Source of the DNA: Cardinalis cardinalis
Taxonomy: Eukaryota > Chordata > Aves > Passeriformes > Cardinalidae
Assembly: GCA_014549065.1 (NCBI GenBank)
Contig: JACDOX010000009.1
Location: 9,305,192 to 9,369,191, forward strand
DNA: 64,000 bases
Direction of reading: 5' to 3'
A program made the position numbers and the translations under genes. This document shows, in pieces, positions 1 to 12,800 of this stretch. Below the pieces are notes generated by a model. It made no database searches, was not told where the DNA came from, and saw only the letters and a list, made by a program, of their open reading frames with translations. How positions within the stretch are numbered: position 1 is the stretch's first letter; the number at the start of each line of letters is the position of its first letter.

Positions 1-607
1 TTCTGGCTCACTGAAAACCAGAAACTGCCAGTTTTGATCCTAATGCTACAGATGCATCCCCTTTAGGAAGGAACACTGTTNCTTCCTGGAGCAATGTAAA
101 TACAAAGAATATGAAGTCTTTAACCATCCTAGTTTTACACATGACAGATTTACACAGAGAAAAACTGCTGTGTGCTGTTGAACCTGGGTCCTGTTAGTTA
201 AGGCACTGAAGAGCAAATGGTAGAGATAAGGTTGTTTAANGGTTTAAAGCTATCTAAAGTATCTGTGGAAACAATTTCAGCCCTTCCAAAATAGTCCTGT
301 GTTTGTTTGGTTTTTTTATTTGCTCCCTCTAAATGGCTTTATTCTCAAATTTCTAGCTACAGTTATCATGAATAATTAACAAGATTTTTTTTTTCAATTA
401 AAATACCTAGTTAGTAGTTTACCATTACTTTACTTAATTTTACTATTTTAAAAGTCAGCAAAAATGTGCTAGGTTTGAAGGTATCTTGGGATAAAAGGCA
501 GCCTAACCAATAAATATTAATCTGCTAATTGTACTTGTACATATATTATGTTAAATTTAAATAAAGCACATAAGTAAGCAGATGAAAGAAAATAGGTTTG
601 TAAATAC
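1..607 (-). other. Partial intron downstream of exon K
   Basis: The start of the intron after exon K (donor GTATTT). AT-rich, with no further exon or repeat recognised. Confidence 0.85.
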
Positions 608-871
608 CATGACTGTTGCATCGCGATGTTTCCACAAGTCGATTGTTTTGGTCATAGCACGCCATGGCCTGGTAACGATAGCCTTGTCCACATTCCTTAA
701 CATCTCCTTGGACCTTCATTCCCAGCAGTGCTTCCACCTTACCCTCTGGTAAAATACAGTCTGACCAATTTCCCACCGGCTGAGCACTGTACTTGTCACA
801 CGGGCAAAACTGATTCTCAATCAGAGGATACAACTGAGAATTTCTACATTTGTCCTTTTTCTTACTTTTTC
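608..871 (-). CDS. THSD7A: THSD7A exon K (KSKKKDK linker and GNWSDC repeat)
   Basis: This 264-bp exon is the last one in the window. The acceptor is TTTCTAG|G; the donor CATG|GTATTT is weak at +4 to +6. It completes Gly and reads KSKKKDKC, a strongly basic linker. It continues with LYPLIENQFCPC and GNWSDCILPEG, then ECGQGYRYQAMAC and ETSRCNSH. NWS in GNWSDC is an N-glycosylation sequon that overlaps the repeat's tryptophan. There are seven cysteines. Phase 1-1. The next family exon (human begins YIEEACIIPC) is not found between 1 and 607, so it lies beyond the window. Confidence 0.95.
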
Positions 872-3800
872 CTAGAAAGAAGAAATAGTTATTAGTAAGT
901 TTGTATCAGTTTACAGCTTATCTCCCAAAAATTTAATTTAGGCTTCTGTAACAAGTGCTTGCAACTACATACATACATACATCTAATACCTGTTACATTA
1001 ATCTTTATTAAATTAGGTTTTTGAATTGAATTTCTAAAGTAGTGGATACCTACAATTTGCATAAAGGCAATTGCTTTTTTAAAAAGAAGATGTAATTTAT
1101 ATTTAATTTGGATAAAATGTTTCAGGAAAGAAGTTTGAAAAAGTTAGCAATTAAACAAAAGCACTCTTTTCCTGCTATTTCATCAGCAGTGTGCAAGAAA
1201 TCTTGAAATAACAAGTTTTCTATACGGATCAAGCTTTTTCAAGTTGAAGGAAGAAGTCAAGAAGTGAGTAACATGCATCTTTGCTATACTAGTACCTTCT
1301 TTCAAAATGTCAGAATTCTTTAATCACTTGTTATCATACATTTGTTGATAATTACCATTCTTCTCCTCTAATAGAATAAGCTCCTTCTCTGAATTTGTTT
1401 CCATTCAGTGCTGTTCTTGCTTTCTTTCCCAAACTGGAGCATAGCCATCCACTCAATTTCCCCTTCCCATTAAATATATTTAAATCTTCTCTTTGGTAAA
1501 GTTTGCTTAGTTTTCCTTTCCATACCAGTTTATATGAATTAAAGTAGCAGTCTTTGCAAAAGTAGTGGTTGTTACTAAGTAGTATCTAAGTAGCTGTTAC
1601 TTAGCTATTACTCTAACTGTAATATTCTGTAGCATTTTCCTCACCATTCAAAACAAGGCACTGGACATTGCAGGAACAACCCTAGTTCTTGTACCTGCTA
1701 CTGTCCTCATTTAGAGTAGTAGAATAGAAAATGGATACCTGGCGAAAAGTTTCTCATTCTTTTGACAACACTAAATGTATGCTTCTCCTCTGGAAGTATT
1801 TACTAGGAATAATTATGAATTTATTCCAAGTCAAGCATTATGAATTAATCTGGGTAACACATTGCCACAGAGAATACACCACAGCACATATCACAGAGTT
1901 GATATCACAAGTTTGAAGGGGTAACTTAAATGAGGACAGGAAGCATCACAAAGGGTTAATATTGTGGTAGGAAGATTATGTACTTTCTTGCTCTGTTTTT
2001 AAATAAGGAAAAATACTGTTAGTTAGTTTTNTTCATTTTTTCCCCTGTGGAAGCAGACCTGACATAAAGCTTACCGGAATTATTAGACAGTCACAGTGAG
2101 GCTTCTTGAAGACCATGAATTATTCATTTTCCACTGGTCTTCTGATTTACAGGGGGATGGAGACAGGGATAGGGTTTGGATCCTATCACATTCTTTCTGA
2201 GCCTGCTAATGGGCACCCCCCTTAGCTAGCTTTCCTGCACCACAGACAATACAGACTAATTGGCAAAGAGTGCTGTGACAGAGGCCAAGCCTCACTCTTG
2301 AGGTTTCAATTATAATTTAGAAGCAGGGCATTTTTTTTTCACTTCGTGCCGAAGAAAAAATAATTTTAAAAAGCACCAAAACTAGCAAACAATAGTGTAA
2401 AAAGAAGTTGANGAAAAAAATGTTTCAAAGTGGAACAATGTCCAGACTAGGACAAGTCTGTGGCAAGGGCATCACTGGTAAATCTTTTTATTCTGTTAAA
2501 TAAAACTTAAAGAGCCTTTTTGGGACACAAAAAAAGAGCATTATTACTTATCTCAAGAAATAAGGCAAAAATTTAGCCAATGTATTGCCTCATGTGGACT
2601 GTGGTGCTGGATGTAGACAATGAAAAATGGCAAAAGAAAGAACTAGGAGAGGAAACATTCAGGCAAAGAAAGGACTGGCTTAATCATAAATCTGACANTC
2701 AAGACTGCAGCTAAGTTCAAAAGAGGTAAGCCAAAGCTTAANGCTGAAAATGGTGGTTTATAGCAAAATGCTGAAACACACTCAGCTGCCATAGTAGCTC
2801 NAAATGCACCAAAGAGCACCATGAGAGAAGGAAGTCTGCTTTAGCTGAGACCAGGTGTGGGAAGAGGAAGGCAAGTGGGTTAACATCCGATCCTGTTAAA
2901 GTGAGATAATTGCTGACTTTTCTGTCAAAAAAAAAACCACAGAGAAAAAAAAAAACAAACAACAAAAAAACAAAACCAAACCAAACCAAAACAAAAAAAC
3001 CCGAAAACCCCAACAGAACAAAAACCCCTTACTATGTGCACTATATTTAGGGGGGAAAAGTATTCTTCTATGCTCTCCTATCTTCTCTCTAGCCACTTAC
3101 CCACATCAAGAGTCTCTGACATATGGCACGAGTTTCTGCTCCTGGGTATTGTTCCACCACAGCAGCACACAGAGCATGACATTGGATCTGCTTTCTGCCA
3201 CTGTAACACTTGTCAAAAGGGAACCTCTGAAGTCCTCAGGTTTTAAACAAAACATTATCAATAATAAATAAAAGAAGCATTATTTTGCCTGATACTCTTA
3301 CCAACAAGAGTGCGTTTCCTTGTCCTGACTCCTCCACAGTCCCCATTACAGGGAGAAAATTTTGACCAGTTCGTAAACTGACAGTCGTCTTGGCAGGGAA
3401 TCTGGCACATCTGTGTTAAGGGTGGTAGTGGGCCAGAGTACTTAAGGCACTCACTGACGTCAGCTTGTCCTCCATCTTGTCTGCGACAAGTAATTGCTGG
3501 AAGCAAAAAAGAGNTGGAGTCTAATTCACCTTTTTTTTTTTTTAATGAATGTCTGTATTCAATTATGTAAAGTCTACAATATTCTATCATTCTATCACAC
3601 TGAAAGCCCAAAATACCTATATGACAACTTAATATTTGCCACCAGTTTTACCTTGAATTAATACATTTGTCATTTCTCACTTAAGATTTTGTTTAAAATA
3701 ATTTATCATGACTTAAAATAATTTATCATGACAGGGAAAAAAAACCTACAGACAACTGTAAATATTATAAAGGTTGCACCATATTATCCACACCTGTCCA

Positions 3801-6800
3801 CTTTACACATCATTTCTCCTGATATCACTGACACAATTTACATCTCAGACAGACATTAAAAACCTTGCAATATCATCTTAAGTAACTTAATTGTATCAGG
3901 TATAAAATTTTATCAGCAGATTGAATTTCAGAAAGATGGACAGACTTAAAATTTAGAAGTATATTTGAGTTCTGCATACCACTTAANCCTTTACAACAGT
4001 ATTGCTGCCTGATGTTCTTCAGCAATTTTTGGTCTTGAAAAAGATTTGAAGAATACAGTGTGTTTCCTAGGGAAAGATCATCAGCCAGCAGGGCTGCAAC
4101 TTTATAGAACAGGATAGCCATGTACTGAATAAAATCTTCTCACTTAAGAAGAGAAACAAGTTCCTTAAGGAAACCAAAAATAAGAGNTGGAACATAAGGA
4201 TTTACAAAGAATAGGGAGGGCATTAATAAAGTCTTTAACAATTATAGAACGGTTAATGTTAAGGGACCACTGGAGGTCCCTGCTCAAGCAGGGCCCCCAG
4301 TGCACATGGCACAGAATTGTGCCCAGAGGCTCTTGAATACCTCCAGGGAAGGAGGCTCCACAACTTCTCTGGGCAATCTGTTCCAGTGCTCAGTCATCNT
4401 CACNGTAAAAAAGCTCTTCCTNATGTTCAGGTGGAACTTTCCATGCTTCAGTTTCTGCCTGTTGCCTCTTGTCCCAAAACTTGGCACTGCCAAGAGGAGC
4501 CTGGCTCNATCATCTTGACATCCTCCCTTCAAATACTTATAGGCATTGATATGATCCCCTCNCAGAATTCTCAAAGATAACAAACCTCAGCCTTTCCTCA
4601 NGAGNGATGCTCCATTCCCTTAANCATCATTGTCACCCTCAGCTGGATCTGCTCAGGAGATCCATATCCCTCNTGTACTGAGGAGCCCAGACCTGGATGC
4701 CAGGTGCAGCTTTGCCAGGGCTNAGTAGAGGGGCAGGATCATCTCNCTCAACCTGCCAGCAGTGCTCTTCCTAATGCACCCCAGGACACCATTGGCANTT
4801 TTGGCCACAAAGGGCATTCCTGGCTCCTGGAGAGCTCATTGTCCACTAGGACCTGCAGGCCCCTCTCCATAGAGCTGCTCTNCAGGAGGTCAATCCTGGT
4901 GCATGGGGCCAGACTCTGCACTTGCTCTTGCTGAATTTCAGACAGNTCTTCTCTGCCCATCTCCCCCAACTGTCCAGATCCTTCTGAAGGGCCACATAGC
5001 CCTCTGGGGTATTAACCACTCATCCCAGTTTTTTATCACCAGCAAACATGCTGAGGAGGCACTCTACCCCTTCATGAAAGTCTACAATGCTCTATAATTG
5101 TTTCTCAAGTTTTTTTAAGCATGGTTGCTTATCTATNCTAAGCTCAACAAACCTAACTTTAGGTCCTTCCCCAAAACATCATAAGACTTATTATACAGTA
5201 ACAAGATAGGAAGCTTCTAGTTGTTTATTCACACAATAGAATTGTATTTATGCTCCTTGGCATCTGACAGCNCACAGTAGATACGGCACCTCGACTGTAA
5301 AATAATTTGGGTCACCTATTGTTGCAGTAGCATTGCATCCAAATAATCTGTATTCATATGAAGGAATATAGCTTTTTATGTTACACTCCATAGTTTAAAC
5401 ATAGCTCTTCCATTGCGCTGACAATAATTGCTTTATTAGCATGAATTGAAAAAAAATCAAGTTCAACTCTTGGAGAAAAGGGGAGTACGAGCACAACACT
5501 TCAAAATAAAAGAGAAAACTGCCTATAAGTGGGCAAGAAGAGAGGCAGGTGCCCATCTCTTCTCTCTGGAGCCCACTGAAAGGATGTGAGAGAATGGCCT
5601 GAGGCTGTGTCAGGGGGTGGTAATTTAGACATTAGAAAAGGATTCTTCACCCAGTTGGGAACTGAAACAGNGAAGTGGCCACAAGCCTGAGAGTTCAAAA
5701 AGCATGGGACAACATTCTCAGGCATATGCTGTGACTCTTGGGGCTCTCCTGTGCAGGGCCAGATGCTGGACTTNGATGATCCTTGCAGGTCCCTTCCATC
5801 TCAGGATATTCTATGATTCTATAACTATTTCCTCCTGGAGGAAAAAAAGGAAGCATAGCTAAGGGAACATTTTTTTTTTATTTATTGCTTTAAGGTAATT
5901 GTAACGGTCTAGTGACCGATTATTTCTTAAAAAAGCTTTTTAGACTTGCAATTCTAAACTAAATTTCTGCCTCATAATGACTTACGAAGCTGAACTTGCT
6001 GACCCATGTGTTCCATTTCAAGTCCATGTCCCTACTAAAACATACCCCAAGGTCCCAAGGGAATAGTTTTTGCCNCACACCTACAGTAAAACACTGAGAG
6101 GGAGCGGGGTGTGTTTTTTCTGAGATACTGAGCAAACAACTTCCCTGATCCTTAACTGCCCTTTGGAGCAGGGCTGCCAGCACTGTTTGTAATAGGCTCA
6201 GTACTGCATTAAGTTGTGGTTACTGGGGGACTGGCCAGCTGCACACTGTCTAATACAATTATTCTGTCAAATCCTATTACTATTAGTGTAGTTTACACGA
6301 GGAAATATTTTTTTCAGATATAATTACAGTGCTTCAGTGAGAAAAATCAAATATCTAAAATTGAAAATCCATACTATCAGATTTCTAAGATTACACAAAT
6401 ATTTTAGAAAAACACAAGTCAAACTGCTATCTTCCAACAGAAGCCTAGGCTGTAGCTTTGGATTTTTGGGAGATGGTCTTCTCTGCTAATAGCATACATC
6501 AATATCCCTGAGGTAAAAGCACAGTTCAGAACTAGTTTTACCATGTGGAAATTCACAGAGGTCAAACCTAAATCCTCTGTCGTGAGTTTGGCCTTGCTAT
6601 ATGCACACATTAGCAAAACTAATTGCATTATCTTCACTGCACTCTCAGGGAGATACAGGCCACCATTTTTAGCAGTGAAAACTATACCTAGCCAACGACN
6701 AAAAGACAGTCAACTAACTGGCCAATATCCTTTAATAATTTTCTTCAAAAGTTTAATACTCATTTTACATACTGCCTCTCCATCTAGCTCTTGGATAGGA

Positions 6801-9800
6801 TAAGAAATGTTGTCCACCAAAGAACATTCTTTCTTTCTAGCTAAATTGACTTTTTCTAAAACCAATATTCATTTCCTCATATTTCCTAGTTATAAAACAT
6901 TACTNCATGAGTAATTACCCATTATGTCATAAATTTTTTCAGACTCATATTAGCGCATCTAATTTACATCTGGCAGACTCAGGTGAAAAGCTCCCCTGAG
7001 GATNAACACTTTGGTTTTTTTTTCCAGATTAACTGCCAGTTGTACCATAGCAATCAAAGAAGGAAAACTTCATTCTCAAGACCTAAATATTTCACCTTAA
7101 GAACAACACAAATTAGAGGACAGCATGGCATACTAAATCAATTCCCTTAATTTTTACAGTGCCTGTCCATAACTATTCATGCTACTTTTAGTTGACAAGA
7201 CTTGGATGATTTGCTCTATATTCCATTTTCCTATTATTATTTTCCAGATTCAGGTATCAATCTTTATATTCCTTATGACTGCTGAAAAGGGGGTATTTTT
7301 CCACTATTAGAAGCAAAGATTTTGACAACTGCATATGTTCCATTAATACACTCTTTTGGCCAGCTAACAATCTGAAATGATCTCACTGTTAGAGGAGATT
7401 TTCCACTCACAAGCTAACCNGGGCAAACTCATCCCTTCCCTCTTTGATCAGACCTATGGGTGTTTAAGTAGAGGTTGCTGAGATCAATTATTTGCTCACT
7501 ATACAGAGAAGTGTCTTCAGCTACTATAAAGCTACACCATACCAGGATAATTATTTTGCTTATACAATCACCTTATATTTATTACAGACATTACCTGTAA
7601 GTGGAAAGAGCATGGTTCCTCCATTACTGAATTAAACATAGTAATTATTAAGTGAAAACATAAAACAAGAGTACAGCTAACCAAAAAATCAAATTTAGCA
7701 TAGAAACCATTCACTTATAAAATTGTTCTGGTATTTAACAATGATTAGGTCCCAGAAGAAAGGTGTGAAATAAATAGCAGTCTAAATTTTATAGACAAGG
7801 GACTTTGATGTAATTAAAACTTTGTTGGATAGCATTGTTTCCACCAAGTACCCACAGGAGACTACAGGCTAATATATTTCTTGTTGGCATAATAAACACT
7901 GAGACTGTATTTTAGCAAGTCATGTCATGTGTGAGTTTATATAAAAACCTTTCCAGTGTTTCATCATTAGCATACTTCACTGNCATTTCACTGAGGTGTG
8001 AGATTCAGTGCCTCCTATACCTAAAAATTTCTTTTTAAATTAAGGTTCTCTATTGTCCTTTCTTTTACAATACACTTGTGATATATTTTTTTTCAATTGT
8101 TAACTATTTTTAACAACAAAAATATTTTTTTCCAATTCTAGAAAACAAAAATTATTTCAGCACACTAAGTTTTCTTATGCCTTCTATCCATGTTGTCTAA
8201 GCTATGATCCCATCTATGTTTATTTCTTTCTTTGTGAGACACAGTGGACTAGGCAGTGTGACAAAATATTCCTACCACAAAGCATCTTAAGAAGAAGCAT
8301 ATGCCCATAATATTGTGAAAATACAAGACTGAGTGCTCTTTATGTTCCAAAGACAATAACAATGTATTTCTGCCAAATAAAGTTGTATGGAGATTGTGGC
8401 ACTTTTTTTGGAAATAAAAAACTAGGTTCTCATGTAAACACTGCTTTTAAGCAGTTGTCCAAATTCTTACTTATGACTCCTGAAGTTGATCACTGTGCTT
8501 TGCAGTGACTAAANCACAAACCAGGCAATAGAGCACTCTTATCTGTTAAGGCTCAATGACATTAAAATAGTNGTTTATAGCTCCATGAAGAGCAGCACTC
8601 CATTATTTTGATTTCTTTCCTGTGCTTTCAATAAGGGCATGCAACACCAACACATCAAAGTCCCCTGCCTCCATAAGCGACGCCTGCAGAAGGAGGCTGC
8701 TGTGCCTGTTTAGCTATGGAGTTAGAAAAGAGATTTTGACCACTGATTCTGTCTTCAAACCTCCCCGCGGCTCTAACAAGCCTTCAAGGCCTCTCTGTGT
8801 GCCCATGGCCATCCTGGGATGCTTCCTCCCCTTCCTCTTTCAAATAACTACAAACACTTTGTGAATGAAGAACAGTGAGAACTCAAGACCAGGTCTTCAG
8901 TAAAGGCCAATTCCCAGTGACATAAAGCACAGCTATTCAGCTATTTTCTCTGACAGCCAGGTTACTTTAACTTCTGTTTAAATTTACAAATAACCTTCCT
9001 CTTGCTATTACAGAATATGCTGACATCACAATTTTTATCCCATTCCTCCTACAAAACTCTGAGGAAGATTCATGGTGGCAAGGACTGCAGGCTGTGCATC
9101 CTTCTGCAAATCTCTTTTCGGTCACTGGGATGGCCTTACCATGTGCATCCATCCATACACATCATGATGTGATTCAGTTATTGCAGTTTGGGCACTCAAG
9201 CTTCTCATCTGCTACATGTCCTCTTCATTACCACTGGGATGCAGCCCAACAAGCCCTACTACATTTGCAGGAGCTACTGGCAAAACAAGTTTTATTAACT
9301 TTCTTAGGTTTTTTTTTCCTATACAATTCAAAAGGGATTTGAGCTGTATTTCTAAGTTCCTTCACAAGTCACTGAGGCTGAGATTTACTAACACAGATTT
9401 AAGAGAAGAGCATATCATGCATACTTGCCTAGGTTGTTCACAATTTCAAATTTAGTAGCTTGGTTTTATTAAGCATTTATTCTTGTCTAGTTTTTAGCTG
9501 GTGATTGTTGTCTCATTTTTATTTTCTTGTGGGGGAAGAAGGTGTATTTTGTATTTGCCACCACTGCCACTCTCTCCCGGATTTCAGGTGACCCATCAAT
9601 ATATCTGATCAAATAATCTTGTTAGTTGCGAAACAGTTTATGAAAATAAACATAAATTTTGCTGCAGTCAAATATGGCTTTTCTCCATGTTTCCTTTTCT
9701 TGTTGGGTAGGGTCAAAAGGAAGTTTCAAACTCCTTGCTGATGCACACATATCATCTCCTCTTGAGGGTTTTGAACAAAAGACACAAGTTTTAAGTTGCT

Positions 9801-12800
9801 TCAGTTCTGTAATACACTCCTGCTCTGTTTACTCACTGTTAGAAGACATTTTATCAGCAGTAAAATTCAGATTTTCATTCATCATAGGAATTCAACACAA
9901 TTGTCATGACCACTAACCTTCTTCAAATAAANTTTATGACTACAGCATTGAATTTGCTACTCAGTATTAAATGCTATTTTACTGTGCTTAGGATTAGATA
10001 TAAATACTTGCCCATTATTTGCATAAATAACTAACAAAGACTTAAAAAAATACTTTTAGAGAAAATCTTTTTTAAAACAAAACCCAAAAACNACCAAGCT
10101 CTTTTATTCTCTTTCCTCTGCATTGACCCAAGTTACAGTTTTATGACATTCATTTAACTTGACATGATTTGTAACAAAAGCTTCATTATNCAAGACAGAT
10201 AGAAACAAAGCTGTCTTAAACAATGAATCACTATTCTAAACTTTATGATTCACCCAAGTATCTCTTTAGCCAAGAAGGATGAAATGTGATTAAAAAAAGC
10301 TGAAGAAAGGAAGTGTAAATAGTAAAGCTGTGATANAAAGCAAGGCATGCATATGTTCTAGTTACTCAGAGACTCCTAAGATCAGACACCTAACAGTAAT
10401 TTCTAATGATTTCTATCTTCTAGTTTTTCCTTCAGATTTAATTATCTTTCTAACTAAAACATTAACAGTAGCAGACTATTTGTTCAAAATGAACTGCTAA
10501 TGAATGCATGGTCAGATGTGCCTTTTCCCTGGCGTACATTCCTATACTTTCTCATTTAACACATTTGCTGATAATCTATATATTACAGTGTTTGTGTGTG
10601 GGCAATCAGATCAGAAATAGGACAAGATGATAGCAATGGTAACATCCCCTTGCACTGAAAAAGAGGAACTNGGAACTCTTTCCACAAAGAAGAATGGAAT
10701 TACTTGCTCTACTGAGTATCAACACAAAATGAAAGATCAGTGCATGGGAAACCAAANGGCAGAGATTACTTCTAAAAGATTATTGTTTCGCTTTGTCACC
10801 AAAAGCAAATTGGCACAAACAGATGGATCAATGTGTGATTTCTGCATGCATGAGCACCAGAAACTTGAAACAGAACTCTTTCTCAACTGGAAAAAAAAAA
10901 AGCTGGTATGTCAATAATTTTCACATTATGGTCAATATTTGTACAGAATTCACGAACAAACAGTTAAATGTACGGATCAAAATATCTGTATTACAGTAGC
11001 AATCATAAATGCAGCACCAGAATNTTATACCAAATGGATTTCATATTTCAGTGTTTAGCATTTTGTGATTTTGGGGTGGTTAAAAAGATTTGCACAGTAG
11101 TAGCTCAGTCTTTTCTGTATCTACATCACATATTAAAGAAATTATTTATAGTACAGAATTTTTTAGCGACATATTATTATGCAAAGTTTTCCACAGCCTG
11201 TAGAAATTTTATTTAGGAGTAGCCAAGTGTGCAGAAGGGAGCCAAGAATTAACAAGGAGAGGAGATAAAACTTCTTCTGAAGTCTTCCTTCAGNAACAGG
11301 TGAAATCTCTCTAATACTGTCCAGTGCACAGCTCAGTCAGGCAGATGTTTGCTTTCAGGGCAGCTTCCATTCAGTGAGCACCTCACATTAAATCAATTCT
11401 CGTGCAGGGGGCCAAACAAAAAAATGTGTGTCACTTAAAATTCACACATGGCTATTTTGATGGCAGAATTTGAAAGGTACGAGGGGATAGGGAAATGATA
11501 TTCTGTGTGGGAGATAAATTATATTACCAAATAAAACAAACTATTCATGTTCAAAATGCAATTTTCTGAGGTGTGAAGTAAAAAAAATTACTGATAATCT
11601 CTAGAATTAGAGAAGTATGTTTTCCAAAGTGAAATTTACTTTTGTGCAAAAATTCAACTTGTACTTCCGAGTCATATTAATTGTAAAGGGAAAATATTTT
11701 ACCTTTGTCAATCTAAGGAAAAGCTGTAGTATTGTGTTTAGCTGCCACAGATTATCAATTTACTCAGTATAAAATATATGGTCAACACATTGTGAGGTAT
11801 TACAATACTGAGACATGATACATAATAAACTTGAGTTGGAAACTTACATTATNTGTTAATTTACATCACTTACATAAATGGGAAAATATATTGGCCAAAA
11901 CCCCCTCTTGTCCTTAGTNCCTATAACTTTCAACACTGCAGCAGCCTAAACAACATTTAGATTCATATTTTGATATCTGGACTGAGTTACAAATAAACTT
12001 CCATTTTCCAACTTGAATAATTTGCTCTGTGAATTCTACAATGGAATTNATACATGGGATAGACCTGACAAAAAGCAACAGTAAACAAAAATCTTCCTTT
12101 CTAACAATTGATCTCAGAAACATTCACAGAATTCTATCAAAAACACCAGATTTCTTCAGGCTTAGCTGCTCCAGGGNTTCCTAATTAGGGATTACTCATC
12201 CTACCACTTGACCACATTACACTGGAGAGCTACTTGCATTTTATCTGCTTGTGGGAACAAGATTACTGCTTGAATACATCATCTTTCACAAGATCGAACT
12301 CTGTGTAGTACCAAAGGGAAATTCTGCCAGTCTGTTTTAACAGATTTGAAAACTACCTGGCCATTAATTTCAAAATCATGTATTATTCTATATATGTGTG
12401 CCCCGTACATGTTTGGAATTACATCTAAGAAAATATAAAGAAACTCTCATGACACAAAAGAATACTAAAATCCAATCTGCATGCACAATTATTAACTATC
12501 TTTCTTTATTAGCTGACTTTGAGACAAAGTCAAGGGATTTAGGTACTACCATGTAAGCANAGAAGACAACACTTTTTACTATATGAAGTCCTACCATCAA
12601 AGACAGAAATCTTATTTTCTCAGTGGGCAATCTGGATGTATCCTCCAGAGCTACTAGAAATAGATTCCATTGTGATAGACCTTTGAAATAATTACCGCAG
12701 CCAGAAGTCTTTGTATTAGCAGGCAATGCCTTAAGGTTTCATTTTGTGGTAAGCTCTAAATTGATCTCCTGTGACACTTTCTGAGTAAGTGGTAGGAGCT

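Larger units (their letters stand above)
872..3301 (-). other. Intron J-K (2430 bp)
   Basis: GTAAGA to CTAG, phase 1. It has a short TACA microsatellite at 966-982 and an A/C-rich tract at 2927-3028 within 300 bp of the exon J donor. Nothing else was recognised. Confidence 0.9.

Noticed and set aside
2738..3096. Phe-rich and Val-rich minus-strand open frames resembling membrane segments
   Set aside because: Produced by the A/C-rich simple tract at 2927-3028; not a real hydrophobic protein.
4284..4583. Minus-strand open frame of 99 codons that looks protein-like
   Set aside because: The peptide (TEHWNRLPREVVEPPSLEVF) is the degenerate C-terminal end of the CR1 reverse-transcriptase ORF, with ambiguous codons; it is a dead repeat, not a host gene.
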